This document shows positions 11,046 through 23,278 of a stretch of DNA of 44,600 bases, piece by piece. Position numbers and translations under genes: made by a program. The stretch spans positions 1 through 44,600 of the forward strand of contig CAMLBO010000033.1 in assembly GCA_946478305.1 (NCBI GenBank). Direction: 5' to 3'. Each line of letters opens with the position of its first letter. The stretch's first letter is position 1. The notes under the pieces were generated by a model that made no database searches, was not told where the DNA came from, and worked only from the letters and a program-made list of their open reading frames with translations. The DNA comes from an uncultured Enterobacterales bacterium (GTDB taxonomy: Bacteria; Pseudomonadota; Gammaproteobacteria; Enterobacterales; Enterobacteriaceae).

Positions 11046-12893
11046 CTAAATAACCAGCAACAGTGCCAAAACAACCACTGCTCCCAAACCCATTGACGCG
11101 ACATACCAGCGTGTCTGCCCATTTTCACTCAACGTCAACCCACGGTTCCCCAAACGGGAGAGCACAGCAGGCAGATTCATCATCGAGTTCAGCGGATCAC
11201 GTTGCAGTAGTCTTGCGATGGCCAGATATGGCTTGACGAAAATCATGTCATATAACCAATCGAAGCCCCACGCGTGGAACCACCAGGTCGTGAAGAAGCG
11301 GCCAATGGCGCTTTTCGCGATGCTGTTAACCAGTGTGCGTTTGCCAAGATACAGCGCAGCCGCCAGCAGTATGCCGACAATGGCCACAACGCCCGAGGTG
11401 ATCTCCAGGGTCAGTACGCTGCCATGCGCCAACTCAGTGGTGTCCGGAAGGACGCCTTTCAGCGGTGGCACAATCATCGCACCAATAAAGGTCGACAGTA
11501 CCAGCAGAACCAACAGCGGCAGATGGTGAGTGATGCCTTTACCCGCATGGGCTTTAATTTTCTCTTCACCGTGGAACACGATGAAGATCATGCGGAAGGT
11601 ATACAGGGATGTCATGAATGCGCCGACCAGACCTGCAATCATCAGATTGAGATGGCCATTTGCCAGTGCACCGGCAAGGATCTCATCTTTACTGAAGAAG
11701 CCTGCGGTAATGATTGGCAAGGCTGACAGAGCAGCACCACCGACCAGGAAGCAGACATACACCAGTGGAATCGATTTACGCAGGCCGCCCATTTTGAAGA
11801 TGTTCTGTTCGTGATGGCAGGCCAAAATGACCGAACCAGAGGACAGGAACAGCAGGGCTTTAAAGAATGCATGGGTCATCAGATGGAAGATTGCTGCATC
11901 CCACGCCTGAACGCCAAGTGCCAGGAACATGTAACCAATCTGGCTCATGGTCGAATAGGCAAGGACGCGCTTGATGTCGGTTTGCACTAATGCAGCGAAG
12001 CCTGCCAGCACCAATGTAACCGCACCGATAATGCCCACCAGATGCAGAACGTCAGGGGCCATCAGGAACAGGCCATGCGTACGTGCAATCAGGTACACCC
12101 CGGCGGTAACCATGGTCGCGGCGTGGATCAACGCAGAAACCGGCGTCGGACCGGCCATGGCGTCTGCCAGCCAGGTCTGCAACGGAAGCTGTGCAGATTT
12201 ACCCACTGCCCCACCGAGTAACATTAATGTTGCCCAGGTGATCGCCGTGTCGCCAACGGCCAGTTTTTGCGGTGCCAGCACCATCAGTTCACGGATGTTC
12301 AGCGTACCCAGCTCGCGGTACAAGATGAACAGTGCGAAGGCCAGGAACACGTCACCAACACGGGTCACGATGAAGGCTTTCATCGCCGCCGCGCCGTTGG
12401 CCGGATGCGTGTAATAGAAGCCAATCAACAGATAGCTGCACAGACCCACGCCTTCCCAACCGAGATACATCAGTAACAGGTTGTCTGCCAGTACCAGAAT
12501 CACCATGCTGGCGATAAACAGGTTGGTGTAAGCGAAGAAGCGTGAATACCCCTCTTCACCGCGCATGTACCAGGAAGCGAACATGTGGATGAAGAAACCT
12601 ACGCCGGTAACGACAGACAGCATCGTCATCGACAAACCGTCGAGGGTCAGGGTGGCGGCGATATTGAAGTCGCCCACCTGCATCCAATTCCACAGGTTCT
12701 GGTTAAAGATTTCAACACCAGCAGCACGCTGGGTCATGAAATCGAAGCCGACATAAATTGTTGTCAGCGCAGCAAGACCGATAGAACCGACGCCAACGGT
12801 GGCGGAGGTATTTTCAGACCAGCGACCGCGTGAGAAGGCCAGCAAAATGAAGCCAATCAGCGGAAACAGTATGGTTAAATAGAGTAGGTTCAT
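11046..12893 (-). CDS. nuoL: NADH-quinone oxidoreductase subunit L
   Basis: Distal antiporter-like subunit of complex I, 615 aa. It has the TM5 glutamate in [19 protein letters not shown], the TM7 lysine in [35 protein letters not shown] and [19 protein letters not shown]. By family, the C-terminal part forms the long lateral helix that runs along NuoM and NuoN. Its ATG overlaps the nuoK stop by 4 bp. Confidence 0.98.
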   Translation of the reverse strand: MNLLYLTILFPLIGFILLAFSRGRWSENTSATVGVGSIGLAALTTIYVGFDFMTQRAAGVEIFNQNLWNWMQVGDFNIAATLTLDGLSMTMLSVVTGVGFFIHMFASWYMRGEEGYSRFFAYTNLFIASMVILVLADNLLLMYLGWEGVGLCSYLLIGFYYTHPANGAAAMKAFIVTRVGDVFLAFALFILYRELGTLNIRELMVLAPQKLAVGDTAITWATLMLLGGAVGKSAQLPLQTWLADAMAGPTPVSALIHAATMVTAGVYLIARTHGLFLMAPDVLHLVGIIGAVTLVLAGFAALVQTDIKRVLAYSTMSQIGYMFLALGVQAWDAAIFHLMTHAFFKALLFLSSGSVILACHHEQNIFKMGGLRKSIPLVYVCFLVGGAALSALPIITAGFFSKDEILAGALANGHLNLMIAGLVGAFMTSLYTFRMIFIVFHGEEKIKAHAGKGITHHLPLLVLLVLSTFIGAMIVPPLKGVLPDTTELAHGSVLTLEITSGVVAIVGILLAAALYLGKRTLVNSIAKSAIGRFFTTWWFHAWGFDWLYDMIFVKPYLAIARLLQRDPLNSMMNLPAVLSRLGNRGLTLSENGQTRWYVASMGLGAVVVLALLLVI

Positions 12894-13192
12894 CCGCGCA
12901 TCTCACTGACAGTGTCGATATTCAGGGTGTGGCGACGGCGATAGAGTTGCAGTAACAATGCCAAACCGATACTGGCCTCTGCCGCTGCCAGACTGATCGC
13001 CAGGATATACATCACCTGACCGTCTGCCTGACCCCAATAGCTCCCGGCGACAATGAACGCCAGCGCCGCCGCGTTGATCATCACTTCCAGACTGATCAGC
13101 ATAAACAGCAGGTTACGGCGCACAAGCAGCCCGGTCAGCCCCAAAACAAACAGAATTGCGGCCAGAATCAGGCCATGCTGTAGAGGGATCAT
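12890..13192 (-). CDS. nuoK: NADH-quinone oxidoreductase subunit K
   Basis: Small membrane subunit of complex I, 100 aa, three hydrophobic helices (residues about 3-22, 28-50, 60-83). The conserved membrane glutamates lie in [15 protein letters not shown] and [14 protein letters not shown]. It overlaps nuoJ and nuoL by 4 bp on either side, indicating tight translational coupling. Confidence 0.98.
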   Translation of the reverse strand: MIPLQHGLILAAILFVLGLTGLLVRRNLLFMLISLEVMINAAALAFIVAGSYWGQADGQVMYILAISLAAAEASIGLALLLQLYRRRHTLNIDTVSEMRG

Positions 13193-13746
13193 GCTCTCTC
13201 CTCCGTTTTTCTTTTCGCCATTTCAGTGGTTGTTGGTGCATCACCAAACACTTCGCCCGCTTTGTGCTCACGCCCGATGTGGAAGGCAACAACCAAGCCA
13301 GCCAGCAGCAACATTGATGCCAGCTCAACGGCCAGAACATACGGACCAAACAGCGCGATACCGACCGCTTTTGCGTCAACCATTGTGCCTTTGATGCCAT
13401 GATCATGCAGGCCGAGGATAGAGGTGATCATCACGCCCAGCAGCACTACTGCCAGAATCGAAGGTCCGATCCAGGTTGAGGGTTTAAGCCATGCACGTTC
13501 TTGTTCTTCGACGTTGCCAAGGTTCAGCATCATTACCACGAACACGAACAGCACCATAATGGCACCGGCGTAAACGATGATTTCCAGCGCACCGGCGAAA
13601 TAAGCACCGAGCGAGAAGAACACCGCCGCGATCGCCAGAAGCGAGACGATCAGGTACAGCAATGCGTGTACCGGGTTGGTGTGCGTGATAACACGCAACG
13701 TCGCCAACACGGCCACCACGGCTGCAATGTAAAATGCAAATTCCAT
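13189..13746 (-). CDS. nuoJ: NADH-quinone oxidoreductase subunit J
   Basis: Membrane subunit of complex I, 185 aa, five hydrophobic segments with a charged C-terminal tail. The TM3 block with [20 protein letters not shown], where a pi-bulge forms in known structures, is conserved. It lies 12 bp downstream of nuoI and overlaps nuoK by 4 bp. Confidence 0.98.
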   Translation of the reverse strand: MEFAFYIAAVVAVLATLRVITHTNPVHALLYLIVSLLAIAAVFFSLGAYFAGALEIIVYAGAIMVLFVFVVMMLNLGNVEEQERAWLKPSTWIGPSILAVVLLGVMITSILGLHDHGIKGTMVDAKAVGIALFGPYVLAVELASMLLLAGLVVAFHIGREHKAGEVFGDAPTTTEMAKRKTEERA

Positions 13747-13758
13747 GCTTGCGGCTCC

Positions 13759-14301
13759 TTAAGGCAACAGACCTTTGACGTTGATCGGTTTGGCTTCATT
13801 TTCGGCTTCGCCTTTCGACTTACCGTCAACTGCCATACCGGCCATCCGGTAGAAGTTATATTCCGGATATTTACCCGGACCCGAGATCAGCAGATCTTCT
13901 TTTTCGTACACCAGATCCTGACGTTTGAACTCACCGAGTTCAAAGTCCGGCGTCAACTGAATGGCCGTGGTTGGGCAGGCCTCTTCGCATAATCCGCAGA
14001 AAATACAGCGCGAGAAGTTGATACGGAAGAACTCCGGATACCAACGACCATCTTTATGTTCTGCTTTTTGCAGCGAGATACAGCCAACCGGGCAGGCTAC
14101 CGCACACAGGTTACAGGCAACGCAGCGCTCTTCACCGTCCGGATCACGCGTCAGCACGATACGGCCACGGTAACGGGCCGGTACATTGACTTTCTCTTCC
14201 GGGTACATCTGGGTTTCGCGCTTGGCGAAGGCGTGCATGCCTATCATCCACAGGCTGCGAACCTGGGTGCCGAACCCGACAACTATGTCTTTCAATGTCA
14301 T
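13759..14301 (-). CDS. nuoI: NADH-quinone oxidoreductase subunit I (2x[4Fe-4S])
   Basis: Ferredoxin-like subunit of the complex I Q-module carrying clusters N6a and N6b, 180 aa. Two complete four-cysteine motifs are visible, [12 protein letters not shown] (about residue 60) and [12 protein letters not shown] (about 99), giving eight cysteines for two tetranuclear clusters. It is peripheral on the cytoplasmic side. It sits 14 bp after nuoH in the operon. Confidence 0.98.
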   Translation of the reverse strand: MTLKDIVVGFGTQVRSLWMIGMHAFAKRETQMYPEEKVNVPARYRGRIVLTRDPDGEERCVACNLCAVACPVGCISLQKAEHKDGRWYPEFFRINFSRCIFCGLCEEACPTTAIQLTPDFELGEFKRQDLVYEKEDLLISGPGKYPEYNFYRMAGMAVDGKSKGEAENEAKPINVKGLLP

Positions 14302-14315
14302 GGTTAAATCACCCC

Positions 14316-15293
14316 TTATTGCGCGTTGTACAAGATGACCGCAGCGGTCGCCAGCAGGTTAAGTAAGGTCAGCGGCAGGCAAACTTTCCAGCCGAATGAC
14401 ATAACCTGGTCATAGCGCGGACGCGGCAGAGCAGCACGGATCAAAATGAACATCACCATGAAGAAAGCAGTTTTCAGCGCAAACCAGATAAACGGCGGCA
14501 GGAATGGCCCCTGCCAGCCACCGAAGAACAAGGTGACAATCAGCGCAGAGACGGTAACGATGCCGATATATTCGCCCACGAAGAACAGACCGAATTTCAT
14601 GCCGGAATATTCAATGTGGTAACCGTCAGCCAATTCCTGCTCAGCTTCTGGTTGGTCGAATGGATGACGGTGACACACCGCTACGCCGGCGATGGCAAAG
14701 GTCACAAAACCGAAGAACTGCGGAATAATATTCCACACGTGGGCCTGTGAATTGACGATGTCCTGCAGGTTAAACGACCCGGCTTGTGCAACAACGCCCA
14801 TCAGCGAAAGGCCCAGGAACACTTCGTAGCTCAATGTCTGGGCCGAAGCACGCATCGCCCCTAACAGTGAGTATTTGTTGTTACTTGACCAGCCAGCGAA
14901 CAGCACCGCATAAACGGTGAGACCTGCCATCATCAGGAAGAACAGAATACCGATGTTCAGATCCGCCGCGAACCAGGTCGGGCTGACAGGAACGATAGCG
15001 AAGGAGATCAGCATCGAGCTGAACGCGATCATTGGCGCGAGGGTGAAAATCGCGCGATCGGTAAACTTCGGTACCCAGTCTTCTTTAAAGAACATTTTGA
15101 TCATGTCAGCGACCAGCTGCAGCGAGCCCCCCCAGCCGACACGGTTTGGTCCGTAACGGTTCTGGAACAGGGCAAGGAGGCGGCGTTCACCGAAACTCAT
15201 GAACGCACCACAGGTCACGACCACTAACAGGATCACTACGGCTTTGAGCACGGCAATAAGCGCCGCGATCACCTCAGGTGTAAACCAGCTCAT
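14316..15293 (-). CDS. nuoH: NADH-quinone oxidoreductase subunit H
   Basis: Membrane subunit that forms much of the quinone entry channel, 325 aa, eight predicted helices. The cytoplasmic loops [19 protein letters not shown] and [20 protein letters not shown] (acidic cluster near the Q-site) and [18 protein letters not shown] are fully conserved. ATG overlaps the nuoG stop by 4 bp. Confidence 0.98.
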   Translation of the reverse strand: MSWFTPEVIAALIAVLKAVVILLVVVTCGAFMSFGERRLLALFQNRYGPNRVGWGGSLQLVADMIKMFFKEDWVPKFTDRAIFTLAPMIAFSSMLISFAIVPVSPTWFAADLNIGILFFLMMAGLTVYAVLFAGWSSNNKYSLLGAMRASAQTLSYEVFLGLSLMGVVAQAGSFNLQDIVNSQAHVWNIIPQFFGFVTFAIAGVAVCHRHPFDQPEAEQELADGYHIEYSGMKFGLFFVGEYIGIVTVSALIVTLFFGGWQGPFLPPFIWFALKTAFFMVMFILIRAALPRPRYDQVMSFGWKVCLPLTLLNLLATAAVILYNAQ

Positions 15294-18025
15294 CGCGCTG
15301 CCTCCCGCAGATTTTCAACCGTTGCGCCGACCAGAACCGGAGGAATACCCGGTAAGCCCAGTGGCAGACCAACCTGTCCCTGACTCAACGTTTCGCTCAG
15401 GCGTACCGGCAAGCTAAGCGTCTGGCCACCACAGGTGAATTCCACCTGTGAACCGGCGTTAACCCCTAACTGTGCGGCATCGGCCGGGTTCACCATCACG
15501 TAAGGCTGAGGCATACGCTGCTGAATAACGCTGGCACGCTGACTCATCTCTTCGCTACCGAACAGATGATAGTAAGGTGCGACACGCCATTGGCTGGCAG
15601 AAGCGGTAAAGGCCGCAGGAATATCTGAGAAGTAATCCAGAGTCCCCTCGCCTGCTTCAATCATGCGTATACCCGGATCACCGTGACGCAAGCTGCCACC
15701 GACTTCGCTCTGGAATTTGTTCCAGGCTTGCGGTGAGTTCCAGCCCGGTGCCCAGGCAAATGGCACCTGATTACGTTCGGCTAACGGGTTGTTGTTCCCT
15801 TCCATTGAGAAGGCAAACATGGTGTCTTTATCCTGCGGCTGACGCGGTTCATGCACGCTGATGTTAGCGCGCATCGCAGTACGGCCACTGTAGCGGTGCG
15901 GAGAACGTGCCAGTTTCTGACCACGAATACGGAAGCTGGCGTTAGGTGCCGCGTCTATCATGCCTTTCAGCTGTGGCAGGGCTTCAACGCAGGCTTCAAT
16001 CACGTGATCCAACTGAGTCCAGTCGACGTGGCGGCTGTTGAGGGTGGAGTGCAACGAGTGCATCCAGCGCCAGCTTTCCAGCATCGCAACGCTGGTGTCG
16101 TAATACGCCGGGTCATAAACCTGGAAGAAACGCTGTGCACGACCTTCCTGGTTAACCAAGGTACCGTCACTTTCAGCGAAGCTTGCCGCAGGCAGGATCA
16201 GGCTGGCCTTATCCATAATGCGGGTGCGCTGATGGTCAACAACCAGCAGGTTCTGTACTTTTTCCATCGCAGCGTCAACGTTGGCTTCCGGCGCATGACG
16301 GTAAAGATCATTTTCCATCACGATTGCGCTGTCAGCGCCACCGTTAGCCAGCAGTTCCAGTGCTGCGTCCAGCGTACCGCCACCAATCATCGACAAACCG
16401 ATGCTGTTAGCCGCTGAGGCAACAAAGGTAATACCCACGTCGCTGCCACGTGCTTTCAGCGCTTTCGCCACGTTAGCCGCTGCGGCGATGATTGCGTCAC
16501 TGCCCGCACTACTGCCGGTAATGATCAGAGGTTTACGCGCGTCTGTTAGCGCCTGCACGATCACGTCAATTTTCTTGTCGAGACCGGCTGCTAAATCAGT
16601 GACCGCCGGGGCTGAACTATCCAGCGCATGAGCGATGGCGAAGCCGAAACGGGCCTGATCATCCACCGGCGCACGGTAATTGTAGGCAGCGATATCATCG
16701 AGGCGGGTGTTATCGACGTTGGTCATAAACAGCGGATGCTTCGAGTGCTGACCAATATTCTGGATTGCAGCAATCTGCCAATCAGCAACGCGCTGGGCCG
16801 CAGCCATCGCACGGGCCTTGCCTTTCACAGCCTGACGCACAGACAGAGCAATACGTGCACCGGTTTGAGTCAGATCTTCGCCCAGAATCAGCACTGCGTC
16901 ATAATCTTCAATCTCACGCAGCGCAGGCGTATGCACGCCGCTGTTGCGTAAAACGTTGAGCATCAATTCAAGACGCCCCTGTTCCGCAGCATTGATGCCT
17001 GTATAGAAGTTCTCTGCACCGACCAGTTCGCGCAACGCAAAGTTGCTTTCAAGACTGGCACGTGGCGAACCGATACCGATGGTTTTCTGTGCCTGACGCA
17101 GAATATCTGCCGCGCCCTGCATTGCCTGTTCCGCATTCAGTTCGATCCAATCGCTGCCACGCAGTTGCTGTGGTTTCTTCGGACGATCTTTGGCATTGAC
17201 GTAGCCATAGCCGAAACGGCCACGGTCACACAAGAAATAGTGGTTCACAGTGCCGTTGTAGCGGTTTTCAATACGGCGCAGTTCGCCATAACGCTCACCC
17301 GGGCTGGTGTTACAGCCAACAGAACATTGCTGACAGATGCTTGGCGCAAACTGCATGTCCCATTTACGGTTGTAGCGTTCGGAGTGTGTTTTATCGGTAA
17401 ACACACCGGTCGGACAAACTTCTACCAGGTTACCGGAGAACTCGCTTTCCAGCGGGCCATCTTCCGGGCGTCCGAAGTAGACGTTGTCGTGCGCGCCATA
17501 CACACCCAGATCGGTGCCGTCCGCGTAATCCTTGTAGTAACGGACACAACGGTAGCAAGCGATACAGCGGTTCATTTCATGAGAGATGAATGGGCCGAGA
17601 TCCTGGTTGTTATGCGTGCGTTTGGTGAAGCGGTAGCGACGCATGCTATGACCGGTCATAACCGTCATATCTTGCAGGTGGCAGTTGCCGCCCTCTTCAC
17701 ACACCGGACAGTCGTGCGGGTGGTTAGTCATCAACCACTCGACCACACTTTCACGGAACTCTTTGGCTTCGCCGTCATTGATGGAAATAAAGGTCCCATC
17801 AGACGCCGGTGTCATACATGACATCACCAAACGACCGCGCGTGTCTTCCGCGTTTTGGTATTGCTTAACCGCACATTGGCGGCAAGCGCCGACGCTTCCC
17901 AGCGCCGGATGCCAGCAAAAATAAGGAATATCGAGGCCAAGAGAGAGGCAAGCCTGCAACAGGTTGTCCGCTCCATTCACATCGTATTCTTTGCCGTCTA
18001 CATGAATCGTAGCCATAGTCAGCAT
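15290..18025 (-). CDS. nuoG: NADH-quinone oxidoreductase subunit G
   Basis: Large iron-sulfur subunit of the complex I N-module, 911 aa. In order it shows the [2Fe-2S] N1b cysteines ([15 protein letters not shown]), the His/Cys motif of N5 ([12 protein letters not shown]), the N4 motif [11 protein letters not shown] with a later CPTG, and the extra N7 ligands CQQCSVGC with a distal FLCDRG. The molybdopterin-oxidoreductase-like domain fills the rest. I keep the ATG at 18025 after GGAAG; an ATG three codons in (18016) gives the [11 protein letters not shown] start used for E. coli. It follows nuoF after an unusually long 148-bp gap. Confidence 0.97.
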   Translation of the reverse strand: MLTMATIHVDGKEYDVNGADNLLQACLSLGLDIPYFCWHPALGSVGACRQCAVKQYQNAEDTRGRLVMSCMTPASDGTFISINDGEAKEFRESVVEWLMTNHPHDCPVCEEGGNCHLQDMTVMTGHSMRRYRFTKRTHNNQDLGPFISHEMNRCIACYRCVRYYKDYADGTDLGVYGAHDNVYFGRPEDGPLESEFSGNLVEVCPTGVFTDKTHSERYNRKWDMQFAPSICQQCSVGCNTSPGERYGELRRIENRYNGTVNHYFLCDRGRFGYGYVNAKDRPKKPQQLRGSDWIELNAEQAMQGAADILRQAQKTIGIGSPRASLESNFALRELVGAENFYTGINAAEQGRLELMLNVLRNSGVHTPALREIEDYDAVLILGEDLTQTGARIALSVRQAVKGKARAMAAAQRVADWQIAAIQNIGQHSKHPLFMTNVDNTRLDDIAAYNYRAPVDDQARFGFAIAHALDSSAPAVTDLAAGLDKKIDVIVQALTDARKPLIITGSSAGSDAIIAAAANVAKALKARGSDVGITFVASAANSIGLSMIGGGTLDAALELLANGGADSAIVMENDLYRHAPEANVDAAMEKVQNLLVVDHQRTRIMDKASLILPAASFAESDGTLVNQEGRAQRFFQVYDPAYYDTSVAMLESWRWMHSLHSTLNSRHVDWTQLDHVIEACVEALPQLKGMIDAAPNASFRIRGQKLARSPHRYSGRTAMRANISVHEPRQPQDKDTMFAFSMEGNNNPLAERNQVPFAWAPGWNSPQAWNKFQSEVGGSLRHGDPGIRMIEAGEGTLDYFSDIPAAFTASASQWRVAPYYHLFGSEEMSQRASVIQQRMPQPYVMVNPADAAQLGVNAGSQVEFTCGGQTLSLPVRLSETLSQGQVGLPLGLPGIPPVLVGATVENLREAAR

Positions 18026-18173
18026 GCTTCCACGTGGCCCACTTTACAGCAGGCGTTAATCAAAAATTCTTGCCGGGTTGGCGATTATCATCTTGGCAGC
18101 GCGTCCTTTTTAAGGCTTCGCACGCAGTGGGCTCACCGTCCACTGTCTGTTGCCACTCTGTCTACTTAATCTG
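18026..18173 (-). other. Long nuoF-nuoG intergenic spacer with hairpin
   Basis: The largest untranslated gap inside the nuo operon; other junctions are 4-bp overlaps to 24 bp, apart from the nuoB-nuoCD gap of 81 bp. It holds an inverted repeat CAGTGG (18125-18130) / CCACTG (18140-18145) and no open frame of its own worth calling. There is no U-tract, so it does not look like a terminator. Confidence 0.6.
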
Positions 18174-19544
18174 TTACCAACGTTGTTTGAGCAGATTGTT
18201 TGGCTGAATACCGCCAATTGCCCGCGCATTGTTGTAATGCTGTTTGGCGATGCCTGCTTCAAACTCTTCCCGGAAATATTTAATCGCACTCTGCAATGGC
18301 TCCACGGCACCCGGCGCATGTGCGCAGAAGGTTTTGCCCGGACCCAGTTGGCGGCAAAGCTGCTCGAGGGTTTCGATATCCCCCGGTTGGCCTTCGCCAC
18401 GCTCCAGCGCGCGCAGGATCTTCACACTCCACGGCAGACCATCACGGCATGGCGTACACCAGCCGCAGGACTCACGAGCGAAGAACTCTTCCAGATTACG
18501 AACCAGCGGTACCATACCGATTTCATGGTCAACAGCCATCGCCAGCGCAGTACCCATACGGCTACCGGCTTTACCGATGCTTTCGAAGTCCATTGGCAGG
18601 TCGAGGTGATCGCCGGTCAGGAAGTCAGTCCCTGCCCCGCCCGGTTGCCAGGCCTTAAATTTCAGACCATCGCGCATGCCACCGGCATAATCTTCCAGGA
18701 TCTCACGTGCGGTGATGCCAAACGGCAACTCCCAAACGCCCGGATTTTTCACCCGGCCGGAGAAGCCCATCATTTTGGTACCGGCATCGTTGCTTTTGCC
18801 CGCGGAAATGCCTTTGTACCAATCCACACCGTATTCGATGATGGCCGGGACGTTGCACAGGGTTTCGACGTTGTTCACACAGGTCGGTTTGCCCCACACG
18901 CCCGAAGAGGCCGGGAATGGAGGTTTGGAGCGCGGGTTAGCACGGCGGCCTTCCAGAGAGTTAATCAGTGCAGTTTCTTCACCGCAGATATAACGTCCAG
19001 CGCCGGTGTGCACCACCAACTCGAAGTCGAAACCGGTGCCGAGGATATTTTTACCCAACAGGCCCGCCGCTTTGGCTTCTTCAATCGCTTTACGCAAATT
19101 CACTGCCGCTTCGATGTACTCACCACGCAGGAAAATGTAACCACGGTAGGCTTTCAACGCGAATGCGGCGATCAGCATGCCTTCCACCAGCAGGTGTGGC
19201 ATTTGCTCCATCAGCAGACGGTCTTTATAGGTACCTGGCTCCATCTCATCGGCGTTACACAGCAGATAGCGGATGTTCATGCTTTCGTCTTTTGGCATCA
19301 GGCTCCACTTTAAACCGGTGGAGAAACCTGCGCCGCCGCGACCTTTCAGGCCAGCATCTTTGACCAGAGATACCACGTCGTCCTGCGCCATACCTTTCAG
19401 CGCTTTTTCAGCACCAACGTAGCCATTTTTGCTACGGTATTCGTCGAGGAAAACGGGTTGCTGGTCTTCACGCATACGCCAGGTCAGCGGATGCATCTCT
19501 GGCGTGCGGTCGATCTGTTTAGGCGTAAATCCCTGGAATGTCAT
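18174..19544 (-). CDS. nuoF: NADH-quinone oxidoreductase subunit F (FMN, NADH site)
   Basis: Flavoprotein that oxidises NADH at the tip of complex I, 456 aa. The FMN/NADH-binding glycine-rich segment [16 protein letters not shown], the [15 protein letters not shown] block and the N3 [4Fe-4S] motif [12 protein letters not shown] with the distal [10 protein letters not shown] cysteine are present. The N-terminus is about 11 residues longer than in E. coli. It overlaps nuoE by 4 bp. Confidence 0.98.
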   Translation of the reverse strand: MTFQGFTPKQIDRTPEMHPLTWRMREDQQPVFLDEYRSKNGYVGAEKALKGMAQDDVVSLVKDAGLKGRGGAGFSTGLKWSLMPKDESMNIRYLLCNADEMEPGTYKDRLLMEQMPHLLVEGMLIAAFALKAYRGYIFLRGEYIEAAVNLRKAIEEAKAAGLLGKNILGTGFDFELVVHTGAGRYICGEETALINSLEGRRANPRSKPPFPASSGVWGKPTCVNNVETLCNVPAIIEYGVDWYKGISAGKSNDAGTKMMGFSGRVKNPGVWELPFGITAREILEDYAGGMRDGLKFKAWQPGGAGTDFLTGDHLDLPMDFESIGKAGSRMGTALAMAVDHEIGMVPLVRNLEEFFARESCGWCTPCRDGLPWSVKILRALERGEGQPGDIETLEQLCRQLGPGKTFCAHAPGAVEPLQSAIKYFREEFEAGIAKQHYNNARAIGGIQPNNLLKQRW

Positions 19545-20077
19545 GAGTAACGCTCCAATAATTCACTGATTTGCTCCGGTTTCAGATAGCTGTGCGTGTC
19601 CTCGTCGATCATCATCGTCGGGCCCTTATCACAGTTACCCAGGCAGCAGGTCGGCAGCAGGGTGAAGCGGCCGTCTTCGGTGGTTTCGCCCGGCTTGATA
19701 TGCAGCTTGTCTTCAATTGCCGCCTGGATCCCCTGATAACCGGTGATGTGACACACCACGCTGTCACAGTAACGGATCACATGACGGCCAACCGGCTGGC
19801 GGAAAATCTGGCTGTAAAATGTCGCCACACCTTCTACATCACTGGCAGGAATATTGAGGATTTCAGCGATAGCGTAGATTGCGCCATCCGGAACCCAGCC
19901 ACGGTGTTTTTGCACGATCTTCAGCGCTTCGATAGACACCGCACGGGAGTCTTCGTAGTGATGTTTTTCATGCTCAATCGCTTCGCGTTCAGCGTCATTG
20001 AGTTCAAACGCTGGCTGCGCGCTTGGCTCTGAAACGTTGATGTACTGAAGCTCTGAATTGTTCATGGATTTTGTCAT
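19541..20077 (-). CDS. nuoE: NADH-quinone oxidoreductase subunit E ([2Fe-2S] N1a)
   Basis: Thioredoxin-like subunit of the N-module, 178 aa. The N1a ligands are visible as [10 protein letters not shown] and, 40 residues on, [10 protein letters not shown]. An alternative ATG at 20065 would shorten it by four residues. Neither start has a good Shine-Dalgarno, which fits coupling to nuoCD, whose stop is only 2 bp upstream. Confidence 0.97.
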   Translation of the reverse strand: MTKSMNNSELQYINVSEPSAQPAFELNDAEREAIEHEKHHYEDSRAVSIEALKIVQKHRGWVPDGAIYAIAEILNIPASDVEGVATFYSQIFRQPVGRHVIRYCDSVVCHITGYQGIQAAIEDKLHIKPGETTEDGRFTLLPTCCLGNCDKGPTMMIDEDTHSYLKPEQISELLERYS

Positions 20078-20079
20078 CG

Positions 20080-21879
20080 TTAGCGGTCCACATCTGACAT
20101 TACGAAATCGATACTGCCCAGGTAGACGATCAAGTCCGAAACCAGGCTGCCACGGATAACTGATGGGATCTGCTGCAAATGCGGATAACTTGGCGTACGG
20201 ATACGGGTACGGTAGCTCATGGTGCTGCCGTCACTCGTCAGGTAGTAGCTGTTGATCCCTTTGGTGGCTTCAACCATCTGGAAAGATTCTTGCGCAGGCA
20301 TCACCGGGCCCCACGACACTTGCAGGAAGTGCGTGATCAGGGTTTCGATGTGTTGCAGCGTGCGCTCTTTCGGTGGCGGCGTTGTCAGCGGGTGATCGGC
20401 TTTGAACGGGCCTTCCGGCATGTTGGCGTAACACTGTTCCAGAATACGCAGGCTCTGACGCAGCTCTTCCACTTTAAGCATCACGCGCGAGTAGCAATCG
20501 CTGACGCCATCGCCGACCGGGACTTCAAAGTCGAAGTTCTCGTAGCCGGAATATGGACGCCATTTGCGAACGTCAAACGCGATACCCGTTGCACGCAGGC
20601 CAGCACCGGTGGTACCCCATGCCAGCGCGTCATCTGCGTTATAAGCAGCGACACCTTTAGAACGGCCAATCAAAATGGTGTTTTTCAGCGCGGCTTTGAC
20701 GTAGGAGTCCAGACGAGCTGGCATCCAGTCAAGGAACTCACGCAGCAGACGTTCCCAGCCTTTTGGCAGGTCATGAGCAACACCACCGATACGGAACCAA
20801 GCCGGATGCATACGGAAACCGGTGATCGCTTCAACCAGATCGTAGATTTTCTGACGGTCGGTAAAGGCGAAGAACACGGGAGTCATCGCACCGACGTCCT
20901 GAATGAACGTACTGATGTAAAGCAGGTGGCTGTTGATACGGAACAGTTCTGACAGCATCACGCGGATGGTGTTAACGCGATCGCCTACGGTGATCCCAGC
21001 CAGTTTTTCAACCGCCAGCACGTAAGGCATCTCATTAACGCAACCGCCAAGATATTCGATACGGTCAGTGTACGGAATGTAGCTGTGCCATGACTGGCGC
21101 TCGCCCATTTTTTCCGCACCGCGGTGGTGATAACCGACATCCGGCACACAGTCGACAATCTCTTCGCCATCAAGTTGCAGGATAATACGGAATGCACCGT
21201 GCGCAGACGGGTGGTTTGGACCGAGGTTGAGGAACATGAAGTCCTCGTTTTCGGTACCACGTTTCATGCCCCAATCTTCAGGCTTGAACGTCAGCGACTC
21301 CATCTCCAGATCTTCTTTCTGCTTGGTCAGCTCGAAAGGATCGAATTCGGTCGCACGCGCAGGATAGTCTTTACGCAGCGGGTGCCCTTCCCAGGTCTGC
21401 GGCATCATGATGCGCGTCAGATGAGGGTGGCCATCGAAGGTAATACCAAACATTTCCCAAGTTTCACGCTCATACCAGTTGGCGTTCGGGAACACCTTGG
21501 TGATGGTCGGGAGATGCAGGTCATTTTCCGCCAACGCGACTTTGATCATGATGTCGCGGTTGCGCTCAACAGAAATCAGGTGGTAGAAAACGGAAAAATC
21601 CGCGGCCGGTAAACCGTCGCGGTGAGTACGTAAACGCTCATCCATACCATGCAGGTCGAAAAGCATGACATAAGGCTTTGGCTGTTTGCGTAGAAAAGTG
21701 ATCGCTTCAAGTATCTGTTCGCGCCTGAACCATACCACGGGTATTCCGGTACGGGTTGCTTGAACAGTAAAGGCCTCAGGCCCAAAACGGTTACGCAATT
21801 CGCCGATAACCGGATCATCAAGATGATCGCGGGTTTGCCATGCTGGCTGAGCGGTGTCTTGCGTCGTCAAATCTGTCAT
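20080..21879 (-). CDS. nuoC: Fused NADH-quinone oxidoreductase subunit C/D
   Basis: Fusion of the 30-kDa (NuoC, residues about 1-190) and 49-kDa (NuoD, about 210-599) subunits, the state normal for enterobacteria; 599 aa. Signatures are [18 protein letters not shown] in the C part, and [24 protein letters not shown] and the C-terminal DVDR in the D part. The D part forms the quinone head-group pocket with NuoB. It lies 81 bp after nuoB and 2 bp before nuoE. Also known as nuoCD. Confidence 0.98.
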   Translation of the reverse strand: MTDLTTQDTAQPAWQTRDHLDDPVIGELRNRFGPEAFTVQATRTGIPVVWFRREQILEAITFLRKQPKPYVMLFDLHGMDERLRTHRDGLPAADFSVFYHLISVERNRDIMIKVALAENDLHLPTITKVFPNANWYERETWEMFGITFDGHPHLTRIMMPQTWEGHPLRKDYPARATEFDPFELTKQKEDLEMESLTFKPEDWGMKRGTENEDFMFLNLGPNHPSAHGAFRIILQLDGEEIVDCVPDVGYHHRGAEKMGERQSWHSYIPYTDRIEYLGGCVNEMPYVLAVEKLAGITVGDRVNTIRVMLSELFRINSHLLYISTFIQDVGAMTPVFFAFTDRQKIYDLVEAITGFRMHPAWFRIGGVAHDLPKGWERLLREFLDWMPARLDSYVKAALKNTILIGRSKGVAAYNADDALAWGTTGAGLRATGIAFDVRKWRPYSGYENFDFEVPVGDGVSDCYSRVMLKVEELRQSLRILEQCYANMPEGPFKADHPLTTPPPKERTLQHIETLITHFLQVSWGPVMPAQESFQMVEATKGINSYYLTSDGSTMSYRTRIRTPSYPHLQQIPSVIRGSLVSDLIVYLGSIDFVMSDVDR

Positions 21880-21960
21880 TTTATTTTCACCACACTAAAT
21901 GGTCATTTATGCCGTAAGGGGGGATCCGTCACCCTCAGGGTTGACTCTCAGACCGCAGTG

Positions 21961-22635
21961 TTAAATCTCGTCAGGAGACTTCAGATTCGTCACGGCGATA
22001 CGCTCTGCACGTTTACGCTCTTTCTCAGACTGCATATTCGCGCGGTAAACGCCCTGATCACCAACAACCCACGACAGCGGGCGGCGTTCTTTACCAATGG
22101 ACTCTTGCAGCAGTAACAGGGCCTGCATATAAGCTTCCGGACGCGGCGGGCAGCCAGGGATATAAACGTCAACTGGCAGGAATTTGTCCACGCCTTGCAC
22201 TACGGAATAGATGTCATACATGCCGCCTGAGTTTGCACAGGCACCCATGGAAATCACCCACTTTGGTTCCAGCATCTGGTCATACAGACGTTGAATAACC
22301 GGGGCCATTTTGGTAAAGCAGGTTCCGGCAACAACCATGAAATCAGCCTGGCGCGGAGATGCACGCAGAACTTCTGCACCAAAGCGCGCGACGTCGTGAA
22401 CCGCAGTAAACGAGGTCACCATTTCAACGTAGCAACAAGAAAGGCCGAAGTTATACGGCCAAAGGGAATTTTTGCGACCCCAATTCACCATCCCATGCAT
22501 CGCCTCTTCAAGGTTCCCCATAAAGACGCTGCGTTTAACCTGCTCCTGAAGAGGATCGCCAACGATCTCTTGCTTTTGCAGGGGGTACCGGTCGTTCTCA
22601 CCGTCCGGGTCTATGCGGGTGAGCGTATAGTCCAT
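21961..22635 (-). CDS. nuoB: NADH-quinone oxidoreductase subunit B ([4Fe-4S] N2)
   Basis: Subunit carrying cluster N2, the last electron donor to quinone, 224 aa. The tandem cysteines in LSCCYVEM and the later ligands in MGACANSGG and PGCPPRPEA are all there. A four-residue insertion around residues 42-47 (NLEEAMHGM) distinguishes it from my memory of E. coli NuoB. It lies 19 bp after nuoA. Confidence 0.98.
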   Translation of the reverse strand: MDYTLTRIDPDGENDRYPLQKQEIVGDPLQEQVKRSVFMGNLEEAMHGMVNWGRKNSLWPYNFGLSCCYVEMVTSFTAVHDVARFGAEVLRASPRQADFMVVAGTCFTKMAPVIQRLYDQMLEPKWVISMGACANSGGMYDIYSVVQGVDKFLPVDVYIPGCPPRPEAYMQALLLLQESIGKERRPLSWVVGDQGVYRANMQSEKERKRAERIAVTNLKSPDEI

Positions 22636-22654
22636 CTTAATGCCTCGCTATTAC

Positions 22655-23092
22655 TTACTGCGGATGACTGTTGGTGTTAATCACTGGGCTCGGTTTAACA
22701 GGTCCTTTCGAACGTGTTGGTGTCCAGTCCAATGCGCCAATACGCACCAGATAAAACAGACCGGCTAACAGGACTAAAATGAAAATGGCGGCTTCAACGA
22801 ACCCGGTCCACCCGCTTTCACGGATAGAGGTTGACCATGCATACAGATACAGGGCTTCAACGTCGAAAATAACGAAGAACATCGCAACCAAATAGAATTT
22901 GGCGGAAAGACGCATGCGGGCGGTACCCACAGAGGCAATACCAGATTCAAAAGGCGTATTCTTGTATCGCGCTCTGGCTCTCCCGCCAAGGAACGCTGCG
23001 CCCAGTAACATCAGGCAACAAAGACCCATTGCGGCGATCAGAAATACTGCGAACGCCCAGTGTTGAGCGATAACTTCAGTGGCTGTTGACAT
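22655..23092 (-). CDS. nuoA: NADH-quinone oxidoreductase subunit A
   Basis: First gene of the nuo operon, 145 aa, three transmembrane helices (about residues 12-35, 66-88, 97-118). The acidic loop [10 protein letters not shown] and the [14 protein letters not shown] helix with its membrane Asp/Glu are conserved. The upstream 720 bp to lrhA must hold the operon promoters. Confidence 0.98.
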   Translation of the reverse strand: MSTATEVIAQHWAFAVFLIAAMGLCCLMLLGAAFLGGRARARYKNTPFESGIASVGTARMRLSAKFYLVAMFFVIFDVEALYLYAWSTSIRESGWTGFVEAAIFILVLLAGLFYLVRIGALDWTPTRSKGPVKPSPVINTNSHPQ

Positions 23093-23256
23093 ACTCTTAG
23101 CTTACTCATCAAAAGCGGCGCTATGGCATCTGCTCTTTGACGGCAGCTTGCGCACCACATCGATTCAAGGGAAGGATTAATAACCACACCGTATCACGGC
23201 CTATAAAACGGTTTAAGCCAGTGATTTACTGTGGGCTTTTTACCCCTTTCTATAAC

Positions 23257-23278
23257 CTTTTGTCAACTTTGACAAAAG
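23257..23278. promoter_or_regulatory. Perfect 10-bp-arm palindrome upstream of nuoA
   Basis: Arms CTTTTGTCAA and TTGACAAAAG are exact reverse complements separated by two bases (CT). The element lies about 165 bp upstream of nuoA, and each arm contains TTGACA. It could be an operator for a dimeric regulator or overlap a -35 element; the protein is unknown. Confidence 0.55.

Noticed and set aside
18150-19313. Long ORF of 387 aa on the plus strand opposite nuoF
   Set aside because: It is the antisense shadow of nuoF; the minus-strand frame has all the expected complex I motifs.
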